Shown here in pieces: positions 25,560 through 34,268 of a stretch of DNA of 64,000 bases. Where the stretch lies: positions 13,250 through 77,249 of the forward strand of contig LKHC01000105.1 of the NCBI GenBank assembly GCA_001618605.1, read 5' to 3'. Within the stretch, counting starts at the first letter, position 1, and each line of letters opens with the position of its first letter. The position numbers and the translations under genes were made by a program. The notes below the pieces were generated by a model that saw only the letters and a list, made by a program, of their open reading frames with translations, had not been told where the DNA came from and did not search any database. The DNA is from Candidatus Fermentibacter danicus (GTDB lineage Bacteria > Fermentibacterota > Fermentibacteria > Fermentibacterales > Fermentibacteraceae).

Positions 25560-26845
25560 AAGCCGATCACATACTCGAAGCGGCCTCCAGGGTGTCGGAG
25601 GCGGCCGAACTCATGACTCTGCATACGGTTTCGGAAACGGCTTCCGTATCGTCCCCGGGAGGCCCGATCCGGACCACTCTGGAGGAATCGAGCTGTTCGA
25701 TCCGGATCGTGCGCAACGGGCGGATAGGTTCCGGCGCATCCTCCGGGCGGACGGCGGGACCGGATCTCATCGACCAGGCGATAGCCCTCTCCAGAATCGG
25801 GCCCGAGGCGCTCTTCAGCCTGCCCGGGCCATCGGAACCGGAGCCTCTCGATACCGAACATCCGCTGGTACTCCAGACCGGGCTCGAGGATCTGACCGGC
25901 TTCCTGATAGGGGTGGAGACGGAACTCGCATCCCGCTGGCCTCGTTCCGTCGTCCGGGGGTCCATCTCCAGAAGATCCGTGGAAGTCTCCGTCGCCAACA
26001 CCTCCGGGTTCGAGGGGTCATACCGGAAGTCCGTCCTGGATCTGGCGCTCGCGTTCACCTTCGCGGGCCGCGATGGCATGACCGTCCGGAACGGCAGCTT
26101 CGTGACGGGACTCCCCCTCACCGATCCGGCGAGGATAGTCGACGGGCTGCTGCCCTGCGGCCCAGGCGTCCGGAGGACAGGCCCCCCGGGAGGATCAGTG
26201 ATGGCGGTCCTTTCGCCGAGAGTCCTCTCGACGCTGCTTCAGACGATCCGCAGTCAGGCGGCGGGCTGGACCAGGGACAGGGGCTTCTCCTCCTTCGTGG
26301 AGGGGCAGTCCCTCGGTTCAGGGCTGTTCACCCTTCACGACCGTCCCAGGCTTCCGTTCGGCGGGGCATCAGCCCCGTTCGACGCCGAAGGGGTTCCCAC
26401 GGCGGACAGATGCCTGGTCGAGAACGGAGTCTTCCTCGGCCACATACACGACCTCGCCAGCGCAGCCCGCTGCGGAACCGGATCGACCGGCTCGGCGGGG
26501 AGGAATCCGGGCGAGATGCCCGTACCGGTCTGCACAAACCTCGCTATGGAAGCCGGAGGCTCCAGCCTTGAGGATCTCCTGCGCGAAGCCGGAGAGGGTC
26601 TCCTGATCCTGGAGCTGCTCCCGGGAGTCTACGGAAACGCGGCGGGGGGGGATTTCAGAATACCTGTCTCCTCGGCGTTCACGCTGTCCGGAGGAGAAGC
26701 TTCTGCTCCGCTCCGTACCGGGTGCTTCATGGAGGGGAATGCGCTCGATCTGCTTCGGAGCATCGCCGCGGTGGGGGACACCCTGTACGGCGTAGAGACG
26801 GACAGGCTACCGCATGTCCTCGTCGAGGGAATCACAGTCCGCTGA
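25556..26845 (+). CDS. tldE: TldE/PmbA non-catalytic protease subunit
   Basis: A 429-residue partner of TldD, related in fold but without the HExxxH motif. Family features are the NTSGFEGSYRKS segment, FTFAGRDGMTVRNG in the N-terminal half, and the C-terminal DAEGVPTADRCLVENGVFLGHIHDLASAARCG, AGGSSLEDLLREAGEGLLILELL and GNALDLLRSIAAVGD. Its ATG overlaps the tldD stop (ATGA), ensuring coupled production of the heterodimer. Its last 39 bases overlap the 3' end of the convergent flippase-like gene. Confidence 0.92.
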   Translation: MKADHILEAASRVSEAAELMTLHTVSETASVSSPGGPIRTTLEESSCSIRIVRNGRIGSGASSGRTAGPDLIDQAIALSRIGPEALFSLPGPSEPEPLDTEHPLVLQTGLEDLTGFLIGVETELASRWPRSVVRGSISRRSVEVSVANTSGFEGSYRKSVLDLALAFTFAGRDGMTVRNGSFVTGLPLTDPARIVDGLLPCGPGVRRTGPPGGSVMAVLSPRVLSTLLQTIRSQAAGWTRDRGFSSFVEGQSLGSGLFTLHDRPRLPFGGASAPFDAEGVPTADRCLVENGVFLGHIHDLASAARCGTGSTGSAGRNPGEMPVPVCTNLAMEAGGSSLEDLLREAGEGLLILELLPGVYGNAAGGDFRIPVSSAFTLSGGEASAPLRTGCFMEGNALDLLRSIAAVGDTLYGVETDRLPHVLVEGITVR

Positions 26846-27841
26846 GACCCCGGCAGAGTCCGGTCGTTCCCCGGCTTCCCCGCCTCGCTCCCTCACGGAG
26901 GACATGGCCTCCCTGACCGCCCTCCACCCGCCCCTGAGGAAGACGGCCGTCGCGAACGCGATGATCTCCGAAACCGTCAGCCAGAGCCTGGAAGCGAGTG
27001 CGAGCAACGGCAGCGCCCCCTGTTCCGAGGTCGGTACAATCAGCCTCATCAGCCACAGGAGGGCGACCTCGCTGACTCCGATGCCGGCCGGCGCCAGCAG
27101 CATGAGGAAACCGACGCCCACGGACGTCGGGAACAGGGCTATGCCCGGCAGGAAGTCCAGATGGACGCCGAAGCTGAGCGCCAGGAGATGGAAGGCCATT
27201 CCCTGCAGGAGATACACCGTAAGATAGACGGGGATCAGCTTCAGAATGTTCGAGAAACCGGGATCGACGCAGGAGAGATCTCTTCCGGCCACCTTCCGGA
27301 TCAGCCTGGTGAACCTCCTATGAGTGCCCGGATGTGCCGTGAGCAGCAGGGTGACTATCAGAAGCCCGAGCGCCGCAGTGAAGAGGACGGGATCCATGCC
27401 GAGCCTGTTCGAGATTGTCGGCGTGAGCGGCAGAGCCATTATCAGCGAGCAGATGACGATGAAGAGCGTCTCCAGCACCAGGGCGCGCCCGGCTGACTGG
27501 ATCGACACGCCGGCATGGCGGGAGAGCCCGACCTTGCCGACAGCCGCCCAGACCTTGCCCGGGATGTATTTGCCCAGGAGCGATATGAACTGGATCGAGT
27601 AGGCGCTCCGCGTACTGATCCGACCGCCGGAGACGGCGCATGCGCGTTTCCATGACCATGCCGCCGAAACGAAGTGGATCTGAAGGACTATCATCGAGGC
27701 GATAAGGAGAAGGGGATCGAAGTCCAGCAGGGCCGAGAGCCCTCCCGCGTCCCTTACGTTGGCGAGGGAGATCCGGACGAGGTAGTAGATCGAGACGAGA
27801 GTGAGCAGGATTCCGAGCATCAGAGGGATGGTCCTGCGCAT
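26807..27841 (-). CDS. UPF0104/lysylphosphatidylglycerol-synthase-type membrane protein
   Basis: About 344 residues with eight or so membrane helices, beginning LMLGILLTLVSIYYLVRI and including LLGKYIPGKVWAAVGKVGL and FPTSVGVGFLMLLAPAGIGVSEVALLWLM. The GKYIPGK and PAGIGVSE motifs are those of the integral-membrane domain shared by MprF-like lipid flippases and UPF0104 proteins. The soluble aminoacyl-transfer domain of MprF is absent, so a lipid or polyprenyl-lipid flipping role is only inferred. ATG at 27841 starts just before helix 1; TTG at 27901, overlapping the previous stop, would add 20 residues. It ends the minus-strand run that begins at the PTS IIA gene. Confidence 0.8.
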   Translation of the reverse strand: MRRTIPLMLGILLTLVSIYYLVRISLANVRDAGGLSALLDFDPLLLIASMIVLQIHFVSAAWSWKRACAVSGGRISTRSAYSIQFISLLGKYIPGKVWAAVGKVGLSRHAGVSIQSAGRALVLETLFIVICSLIMALPLTPTISNRLGMDPVLFTAALGLLIVTLLLTAHPGTHRRFTRLIRKVAGRDLSCVDPGFSNILKLIPVYLTVYLLQGMAFHLLALSFGVHLDFLPGIALFPTSVGVGFLMLLAPAGIGVSEVALLWLMRLIVPTSEQGALPLLALASRLWLTVSEIIAFATAVFLRGGWRAVREAMSSVRERGGEAGERPDSAGVSADCDSLDEDMR

Positions 27842-27893
27842 GAGGGGCTTGTTGGCAGCGCCCGCGCAGTGGATCGAGCCTCCGCCGTCGGGA

Positions 27894-28331
27894 CTAGTCA
27901 AGCACCTTCACCCTTCCGCCGCTCGACTTCGGCGCCTCCCTGGCCCCGAACCTGTCCCGGACGAATCCGACGAAATGAGGGAGACAGGCGGTGTCTATGA
28001 TTGTCTCGAGGGTCTTCTCCTCCGGAGGCGACAAGTCGATAAAAGCCCTGATCAGCCTCTTCTCGAGAAGCGACCTTCTCTTCTCCTCCGATTCTGAGGA
28101 ATCGGACCGCCAGGCCTCGGGATCGTGGAGCCTCATGAGGAGGCGCCGGGCTTCGCGTTCGTCGTCCGTGACGGAGCAGGCCAGCAGCCATGCATCCCTC
28201 GTGCTCACGAGCTGGAAGAGCTGTCTGCCGAGTATCTCCTCGTTCAGAATCTTCTTCCCGTAGAGGTCCCACATGCCGGCGAGCCTCTTCACGAGCTGAT
28301 CCACAAGCTTCTTCCTGGTTGCGTCATCCAT
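27894..28331 (-). CDS. Conserved-looking hypothetical protein
   Basis: 145 residues, mostly helical and highly charged, with no signal peptide or membrane helix. It begins DDATRKKLVDQLVKRLAGMWDLYGKKIL and ends SSGGRVKVLD. I do not recognise a family. ATG at 28331 overlaps the hflX stop by 8 bases, which supports this start over upstream in-frame codons and indicates coupling. Its stop in turn overlaps the possible TTG start of the flippase-like gene. Confidence 0.7.
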   Translation of the reverse strand: MDDATRKKLVDQLVKRLAGMWDLYGKKILNEEILGRQLFQLVSTRDAWLLACSVTDDEREARRLLMRLHDPEAWRSDSSESEEKRRSLLEKRLIRAFIDLSPPEEKTLETIIDTACLPHFVGFVRDRFGAREAPKSSGGRVKVLD

Positions 28332-29664
28332 TACGACACCGCCCGGATTCGGAGGAACATGAGACATCGGCCCACGGGACCGGCTCAAGGGTCCAGGAGG
28401 ACGGATCCTCGTCGGCGAGACGCTCCCTGACGGATCCGATCCCCATCAAAGCCCCGGCCAGGGTTCTCGTGCCCTCTCCGGCTCTCTCGAAACTCTCCAT
28501 GACGCAGTTCTCGTGCAGCCAGTTCTCGAGGCGCCCGTCGGAACCCGAAAGAGTCAGCCGGAACCAGTCCAGCCTGCTTCGCCTCTCGCACTCGACGGCT
28601 GCGAGCAGATCAGGAAGCCCGGCGCCGGTCAGGGCGGAGACGAGAATGCCGCCCACAGGGGCGGAATCGGGCGATACGATGTCCATCTTGTTCCAGACCT
28701 GGAGCCTCGGAACTCCGCCGGCTCCGATCCTCTCGAGTGTAGCCCTGACGGATTCCGTCTGAAGGTCGCGGCAGGGATGCGACGCGTCCCCGACCAGTAG
28801 GAGCAGGTCCGCTTCCCTCACGACCGACAGAGTGCTGTAGAAGCTTGCGATGAGTTCTTCAGGAAGCCTGTCGATGAATCCGACCGTATCCGAGAAGACG
28901 GTGCCGCCCCCCGGGGAATCCAGCCTCCTGGTCGTGGAGTCGAGCGTGGCGAACAGCTTGTCGGCGCTGTACGCCTCGGAGCCGCAGATGCTGTTCAGGA
29001 GCGTGCTCTTGCCTGTGTTAGTATAGCCGGTCAGAGCGACGTTGAAGACATCGGAGCGTCTCCTGGACAGCCGGTCCCTCCTGCCTGCGATCCGCTCCAG
29101 CTCCTTCTCGAGAACTCTTATGCGCGCCCTGGCCTTCCTCTTGTCCACCTCGAGCTGAGTCTCGCCGGGCCCCCTGGTTCCGATGCCGCCTCCCAGCCTG
29201 GAAAGGTGGTGCCACATGCCGCTGAGGCGGGGCAGGGCATATCTGAGCTGGGCAAGCTCCACCTGCAGCTTTGATTCGGAGGTGCGCGCCTGTCTGGCGA
29301 AGATGGACATGATCAGTTCGGTCCTGTCCAGCACCTTGCAGCCGACGGCCTCCTCGAGGCGGGAGACCTGGGCGGGCGCGAGGTTATGGTCGAATACGAC
29401 CGAAGTCACCCCGCAGGCTTCGACGGAGGCCTTCAGCTCCTCGAGCTTGCCCTTCCCGACGAAGGTGGACGAATCGGGGAAAGCCCTGTTCTGAGAGACG
29501 GTCGCGACGACCCTGCCCCCGGCGGTCCGCACCAGGGATGCGAGTTCATCTGCGGCTCCCGGGGAGGGAGTCTCGCCCGACAGGGTCACGGAGACGGCCA
29601 CGAAGAGTTCCTCCTCGGAACCCGGCCGCTCTGTTCCGCCTCCGAACGCCGGCCTGGATCCCAT
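28324..29664 (-). CDS. hflX: Ribosome-associated GTPase HflX
   Basis: A 446-residue HflX, a GTPase that splits stalled or hibernating 70S ribosomes. The N-terminal nucleotide-binding-like domain contains VGKGKLEEL and VVFDHNLAPAQ; the family signature GGIGTRGPGETQLEVDKR precedes the coiled linker; the G domain has GYTNTGKSTLLN, SDTVGFIDRLPEELIASF and NKMD. ATG at 29664 lies 5 bases past the carD stop. The C-terminal tail after the G domain is about 80 residues. CarD and HflX side by side suggest a stress or growth-rate operon, but this is inference. Confidence 0.96.
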   Translation of the reverse strand: MGSRPAFGGGTERPGSEEELFVAVSVTLSGETPSPGAADELASLVRTAGGRVVATVSQNRAFPDSSTFVGKGKLEELKASVEACGVTSVVFDHNLAPAQVSRLEEAVGCKVLDRTELIMSIFARQARTSESKLQVELAQLRYALPRLSGMWHHLSRLGGGIGTRGPGETQLEVDKRKARARIRVLEKELERIAGRRDRLSRRRSDVFNVALTGYTNTGKSTLLNSICGSEAYSADKLFATLDSTTRRLDSPGGGTVFSDTVGFIDRLPEELIASFYSTLSVVREADLLLLVGDASHPCRDLQTESVRATLERIGAGGVPRLQVWNKMDIVSPDSAPVGGILVSALTGAGLPDLLAAVECERRSRLDWFRLTLSGSDGRLENWLHENCVMESFERAGEGTRTLAGALMGIGSVRERLADEDPSSWTLEPVPWADVSCSSESGRCRNG

Positions 29665-29669
29665 CCGTC

Positions 29670-30164
29670 TCAGCGCGAAGGCCTGATACCAGCCTGACGC
29701 TCGACCAGCTTTCTGGCCGATTCGACATCCAGCCGCTTGACGAGTGCGACTTCACCGGCCAGAACGCCTACCGCTTCGCAGAGAACACGCTTCTCGGAGG
29801 GATTGACCTTGCTGTGACCCGACCTGGCGACGATGTCGCGGACGGCCGTGGAAACCTTTTGGGGATCGCCGCTGTGGACCCGCTCCCTGAGACTCTCTAT
29901 TCTCCGGCGCCAGTCGCCCGGGAGTTCCTCGGGCTGGCCGGAGAGCATGTCGAGGGCGGTGTCGAGCGTTGACTCGTCGACAATGTGACGAAGTCCGGTG
30001 TCGTCCAGGCTCTCCACAGGGAGAAGAACCCCGGCGTTGCCTACCATGAGATCCACCACGACACATTCCGTGCATTCTCCGGAAATGTTCTTGACGGAGA
30101 TGTCGCTTATCCGACCGGCTCCATGGATCGGATGCACGACCATGTCGCTGACCGAGAAGCTCAT
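29670..30164 (-). CDS. CarD-family transcriptional regulator
   Basis: 164 residues. The N-terminal Tudor-like RNA polymerase interaction domain opens with FSVSDMVVHPIHGAGRISDI, matching the (G)DxVVYPxHGxG pattern of CarD/CdnL proteins, which bind RNA polymerase beta and stabilise open complexes. The C-terminal half is helical (WRRRIESLRERVHSGDPQKVSTAVRDI), as in CdnL. ATG at 30164 follows GGAG by 3 bases; the longer in-frame start at 30215 has no ribosome site and would add an unconserved leader. It leads directly into hflX. Confidence 0.92.
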   Translation of the reverse strand: MSFSVSDMVVHPIHGAGRISDISVKNISGECTECVVVDLMVGNAGVLLPVESLDDTGLRHIVDESTLDTALDMLSGQPEELPGDWRRRIESLRERVHSGDPQKVSTAVRDIVARSGHSKVNPSEKRVLCEAVGVLAGEVALVKRLDVESARKLVERQAGIRPSR

Positions 30165-30219
30165 ACGCTCCGTCTGCACGACTCCAGACGAGACGCCCGC
30201 AACTTCAGACGGCATTCTA

Positions 30220-31851
30220 TCAACTCCTACCTAAGAGAACCCAGAAGTCTGGAACGAGAACACTGTCAGGTGGACCGGCAACTTCGTCGGAGACGGCCTG
30301 CAGCAACCGCCTCACGCTTGATTCGAACTCCGGAAGCAATCCGGAATCCGTCCGATACAGGAAAGTCGTCGTATTCAGCAGAGCCGGCAGCCCCGTCTCC
30401 TCGTTGGGGCTCCTGTCACCGTCCCTGGTATCGACGACGGATATAAGATACTCAATTCCTCCGAGTTCGACACATCGCCCGTCCAGAAGCCCCCTCGTCC
30501 AGGTGGCCGGCCCTGCCCCGTCCAGTGTGTACTGGAGCCCCTGGTTCACCACGTCTACATAAATGGTGTCAACCGGTGAAACGGGGTCCGACAGGACAGA
30601 CCGGTTGACTCCGGGGTAGGACAGGTCCGTGCCGAGGAGGATGGTCACATCCACCGGCAGTATCACGATCGACGTGTCGGCGGCCGTGAGGCTCTCGGCG
30701 AGGGGCCAGGCGGGCTGATCCGAAAGAGGGGAGCCGATGTCGGCCCTGCGCAGGAGGAGCACCGAAGTCGCCCTCCTGGTTCCGGTGGACGTATACGCAT
30801 AGGGATAGTCCCGCGCCGGCCCCTCCCTGAAGGATGCGGCGGCGCCGCCCGTTCCGGTGCAGTTGGATATCCAGACGACCGTCTCCAGCGGGGAGGCGGA
30901 AGGAACGGCCGGGGTATCCGCAGGCAGTGTGTCGACCTGTACCGCCGGCAGCGTGTCGGTTGGAGGCTGGATTTCCTCCGGAGGGGCGTCGCCCCGCCCT
31001 CCGCGGGGACCGGGGGCGAAGAGTATGTAGGCGGCGGCGAGCATTGCCAGCCCGGCGATAGTGATTATCGGCAGGAGGCCTTTGCGCCTCCCTTTGTCAC
31101 GGCCCTCTCCTTCCACTTCCGCCCGGATCTCCTCGAAACCGCGCGGTTCGGCCGCGACGGGGGGCGGAACCGCCAGAGGAAGCGCCTTCAGGGCAGAGAG
31201 CATCTCGGCTATGTTCGAATACCTGTCCTCGACGTCCTCCGCGACCATCTTCTCCACCACGCTCCTCAGGTCGGGATCCATGTCGTTCCAAGCGCGGATT
31301 ATGGATTCGTGGTTGTCCGCTCCGGACAGGATTCTGGTGAGGAAGGTGCCGAGGGCGAAAATGTCGCTTCTGGGGTCGAGCGGCCTGGAACCGACGGCTT
31401 CCGGGGCGGCGAAATGACTGGACGGAACCCCCCTGAGGCCGGCCGTGATGGAGATGCTTCCATCGTGGGCGGCATAGACGCTCTCCGGGCCGATGTATCC
31501 GAGAACGATCCCCTTCAGGTGAAGGTTCCTCAATATCCCGGCGACCGAGATGACGATGTCCACGGCCCTGCGGGCGGGAATGCCCTCCCGGGAAAGATCC
31601 TCGATGAGCGCCCTGCCCATGATGTCCCTGAAGAAGAGCAGCCTGTGCCCCGAATCCACCCTCCTGTCCGCGACAGGCTTCATCAGCCCCTGGACGGAGG
31701 GCCAGGCGGTCGCCTGACCGCCGGCATCGACCGCTGAGGCCTCGGCGTAGCAGACGCCTCCGCGGACGTCGACCTTGGCCAGCAGATAGCCCTCCTCTTC
31801 CAGAATGATCTGGCGGATGCGGGCCGAACGGGAGAGGACTTCAGAAAGCAT
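30220..31851 (-). CDS. Membrane pseudokinase with extracytoplasmic LytR_C-type domain
   Basis: 543 residues. Residues 20-235 follow the Ser/Thr kinase fold: the catalytic-loop region reads LHLKGIVLGYIGPESVYAAH where active kinases have HRDxKPxN, and the DFG position reads ITAGLRG, so both catalytic aspartates are lost. The later landmarks APEA, PRSDIFALGTFL and EDRYSNIAEML are kept. A basic stretch and one membrane helix (IITIAGLAMLAAAYILF, about 263-279) are followed by a Pro/Asp-rich linker and a domain like the LytR/CpsA/Psr C-terminal module (VVWISNCTGTGGAA, TSVLLLRRAD, VTILLGTDLS). It probably senses or scaffolds, not phosphorylates. It overlaps the guaB end by 11 bases. Confidence 0.8.
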   Translation of the reverse strand: MLSEVLSRSARIRQIILEEEGYLLAKVDVRGGVCYAEASAVDAGGQATAWPSVQGLMKPVADRRVDSGHRLLFFRDIMGRALIEDLSREGIPARRAVDIVISVAGILRNLHLKGIVLGYIGPESVYAAHDGSISITAGLRGVPSSHFAAPEAVGSRPLDPRSDIFALGTFLTRILSGADNHESIIRAWNDMDPDLRSVVEKMVAEDVEDRYSNIAEMLSALKALPLAVPPPVAAEPRGFEEIRAEVEGEGRDKGRRKGLLPIITIAGLAMLAAAYILFAPGPRGGRGDAPPEEIQPPTDTLPAVQVDTLPADTPAVPSASPLETVVWISNCTGTGGAAASFREGPARDYPYAYTSTGTRRATSVLLLRRADIGSPLSDQPAWPLAESLTAADTSIVILPVDVTILLGTDLSYPGVNRSVLSDPVSPVDTIYVDVVNQGLQYTLDGAGPATWTRGLLDGRCVELGGIEYLISVVDTRDGDRSPNEETGLPALLNTTTFLYRTDSGLLPEFESSVRRLLQAVSDEVAGPPDSVLVPDFWVLLGRS

Positions 31852-33325
31852 CTGTCTCTGTCGAATAGTTGGGGGCTTCCTTGGTGATCAGCACATCGTG
31901 GGCATGGCTCTCGCGCAGTCCGGCGGAAGTGATCCTGACGAACCTCGCCTTCGCGGAAAGCTCGGAGAGATTCGCGGCGCCGACGTAGCCCATTCCTGCC
32001 CTGAGCCCTCCATTGAGCTGCAGGACGTAATCCTTGAGGGGGCCCTTGAACGGAACCATTCCCTCTATGCCCTCGGGGACGAGCTTCCCCGGATCGCGAC
32101 CCTCCTGGAAGTACCTGTCCGCGCTGCCCTCCCGCATGGCGCCCAGAGAGCCCATACCGCGATAAATCTTGAATTTGCGGCCCTTGTAGATGATGGTTTC
32201 CCCGGGGCTCTCCGAGGTTCCGGCGAAGAGGCTGCCTATCATCACGGCGCCTGCACCCGCCGCGAGCGCCTTGATGATGTCGCCCGAATACTTGATGCCT
32301 CCGTCGGCGATCGTGCAGAGCCCCCTGGCGGATGCCGCGCGGGAGCACTCGATCACTGCGCTTATCTGGGGACAGCCGACGCCGGCGATCACTCTCGTCG
32401 TGCAGATCGAGCCCGGACCGACACCGATCTTGATGCAGTCCGCTCCTGCATCGGCCAGAGCGTCGACGGCCTCCGGCGTGACCACGTTCCCCGCGACGAT
32501 GGCCATTTCGCGATAATCGGCGCGCAGTGAGCGGACCATTTCTATGACCCGCGAGGAGTGTCCGTGGGCGGTGTCGACGAACAGGCAGTCGACCCCGACA
32601 TCGACGAGCGCAGCGGCCCTTTCGACCGCCTCATTCCCCACGCCGACCGCCGCGCCCACCCTGAGACTGCCTCTCGAATCCTTGCATGCGTCCGGGTAGG
32701 CGATCGCCTTCCGCACGTCCTTGGCGGTGACGAGCCCCTTCACCCGCATTTCATCGTCTACGAGGGGAAGCTTCTCCAGCTTGTGCTCCCGCAGCATGAG
32801 GAGAGCCTCCTTGGCGTCGGTTCCCTGCGGGGCGGTGACAATCCGTTCGACCGGAGTCATCAGTTCGCGGACAGGCCTGTCCATGTCCTCCTCGAACTGG
32901 TAGTCGCGGTTGGTGAGCATCCCCACCAGCCTGTCCCCATCGACCACGGGGAACCCGGACACTCCGTTCCGTTCCGCAAGGACTACCGCGTCGCGGAAGA
33001 CCGCATCGACGGAGATGGTCACCGGATCGACCACTATCCCGCTCTCGGACCTCTTGACCCGTCTGACGTGGCCGCACTGGGACTCGATGGACATGTTCTT
33101 GTGAACGACCCCCATCCCGCCTTCCTGAGCGAGGGCAATGGCCATCTCCGACTCCGTAACGGTGTCCATTGCGGCGCTCAGGACAGGGATGCGGAGGGAG
33201 ATGTCGCGGGCGAGGCGGGTTCCCAGATCTACTTCGGAGGGAAGAACTTCAGAGTAGCCTGGAAGCAGGAGAACGTCGTCGAAGGTAAACTTCTCGGGCC
33301 AGTCCGTTCCGGATTGGAGCGTCAT
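31841..33325 (-). CDS. guaB: Inosine-5'-monophosphate dehydrogenase
   Basis: A 494-residue IMPDH, the NAD-dependent step from IMP to XMP in GMP synthesis. It starts [22 protein letters not shown], has two CBS domains inserted at about residues 95-215 ([16 protein letters not shown] and [22 protein letters not shown]), the catalytic-cysteine loop [11 protein letters not shown] and the flap region with GSLGAM and [14 protein letters not shown] at 33325 is 5 bases past the zinc-ribbon gene stop, with no strong ribosome site, which suggests coupling. The pseudokinase gene begins inside its last codons. Confidence 0.97.
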   Translation of the reverse strand: MTLQSGTDWPEKFTFDDVLLLPGYSEVLPSEVDLGTRLARDISLRIPVLSAAMDTVTESEMAIALAQEGGMGVVHKNMSIESQCGHVRRVKRSESGIVVDPVTISVDAVFRDAVVLAERNGVSGFPVVDGDRLVGMLTNRDYQFEEDMDRPVRELMTPVERIVTAPQGTDAKEALLMLREHKLEKLPLVDDEMRVKGLVTAKDVRKAIAYPDACKDSRGSLRVGAAVGVGNEAVERAAALVDVGVDCLFVDTAHGHSSRVIEMVRSLRADYREMAIVAGNVVTPEAVDALADAGADCIKIGVGPGSICTTRVIAGVGCPQISAVIECSRAASARGLCTIADGGIKYSGDIIKALAAGAGAVMIGSLFAGTSESPGETIIYKGRKFKIYRGMGSLGAMREGSADRYFQEGRDPGKLVPEGIEGMVPFKGPLKDYVLQLNGGLRAGMGYVGAANLSELSAKARFVRITSAGLRESHAHDVLITKEAPNYSTETDAF

Positions 33326-33330
33326 GCGGA

Positions 33331-33684
33331 CTAGTCGGCCCAGTAGATGATGCGGCCGCAGATCGAGCAGGTCTGGACCTGTTCGTTCCTGTCGCCGGCA
33401 TAGTTGACCGAGGTCGGAAGCATGGTGAAGCATCCGCTGCACCTGTTGTGCACCACCGGTACGACGGCATTGCTGTACCTTGCGCAGACCTGGCAATAGA
33501 GGGAGAACCATCTCTTGCGGATCGACTCGACCAGAATGCCCCTCATCTTGCCCAGTTCGACCAGAGCCTGCTCCGGGGAGAGACCGAGCCCCTCCTCCTG
33601 CTGCCGGATGTCCGCCCGGCCGAGATCCGCGATCATCGTGTCGAGGTCGTTGAGACTGATGAGCTTCTCGAGATCCTGATGCAT
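33331..33684 (-). CDS. C4-type zinc ribbon protein
   Basis: 117 residues. The C-terminal half carries four cysteine pairs or singles, CQVC, CSGC and CSIC, ending GRIIYWAD, as in the zf-RING_7/C4-type zinc ribbon family. Those proteins usually have a long N-terminal coiled coil of about 180 residues; here the helical part is only about 50, so this is a short form. Activity is unknown; relatives are suggested to bind nucleic acid. ATG at 33684 lies 1 base past the stop of the PTS IIA gene, with GGCGGG upstream. Confidence 0.8.
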   Translation of the reverse strand: MHQDLEKLISLNDLDTMIADLGRADIRQQEEGLGLSPEQALVELGKMRGILVESIRKRWFSLYCQVCARYSNAVVPVVHNRCSGCFTMLPTSVNYAGDRNEQVQTCSICGRIIYWAD

Positions 33685-33685
33685 C

Positions 33686-34126
33686 TTACCCGCCCTGGAT
33701 GATGGATAGTCCCAGCAGCCCGGCAAGCCTCTCGGGCGAGTCGGCGCCGGTGATTTTCTCCGGCCCGTTTGTCTTCATCTGATTCGCGAGGTGGGCGATG
33801 AGGTTCATGTGCTCCTGGGGGCCGCTGAGCTTGACCGGCGAAATGAACATCACCACGACCCTCGCGGGTTCCTCTGGCCAGGGGATGCCGGAATCCGACT
33901 TTCCGATCGCTATGACCATGTCGTCCACCAGGATGCTCCTGCAGTGGGGCATCGCGATGCCGGTGGTCACAAGCGTGGCGCCGGCCTGCTCCCTGATCTG
34001 CAGGGCCTTGAGGAGCATCTCGCGGGAATGGGAACCGATTCCCGGAACCGAGGACAGGAGTTCCGATAGCGCAGATTCACGGTCTGTTGACTGGAGGTTC
34101 CACACGCAGTAGCATGATTTGTTCAA
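33686..34126 (-). CDS. PTS EIIA (fructose/nitrogen type) domain protein
   Basis: A 146-residue EIIA domain of the mannitol/fructose/PtsN class. The phosphoacceptor histidine is in GIAMPHCRS, with VVVMFISPVKLSG downstream as in the family. No EIIB, EIIC, HPr or enzyme I gene is near, so it is more likely a regulatory PtsN-like protein than a sugar transporter part. TTG at 34126 has AAGGAG 6 bases upstream. It is the first gene of the minus-strand run that includes guaB, carD and hflX. Confidence 0.88.
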   Translation of the reverse strand: MNKSCYCVWNLQSTDRESALSELLSSVPGIGSHSREMLLKALQIREQAGATLVTTGIAMPHCRSILVDDMVIAIGKSDSGIPWPEEPARVVVMFISPVKLSGPQEHMNLIAHLANQMKTNGPEKITGADSPERLAGLLGLSIIQGG

Positions 34127-34136
34127 GCGATACTCC

Positions 34137-34167
34137 TTTGCAGACTGGTTCTGTGAATATAGGTTTG
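34137..34167 (+). promoter_or_regulatory. Bacteroidota-type promoter before the soluble histidine kinase gene
   Basis: TTTG at 34137-34140, a spacer of exactly 19 bases, then TAGGTTTG at 34160-34167. This equals the TTTG/TAnnTTTG promoter consensus described for Bacteroides. It lies in the divergent gap about 100 bases before the kinase start. Confidence 0.5.
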
Positions 34168-34268
34168 TCCGGCCGGCATGAAAAGAAGCCTGCGAGTGTC
34201 AGCCCGGCCCTGCTGCGGGGTTGCCGGCCTCTCATGTGAACAGGGTCCGGACTGTGAGGAAGGAACCG

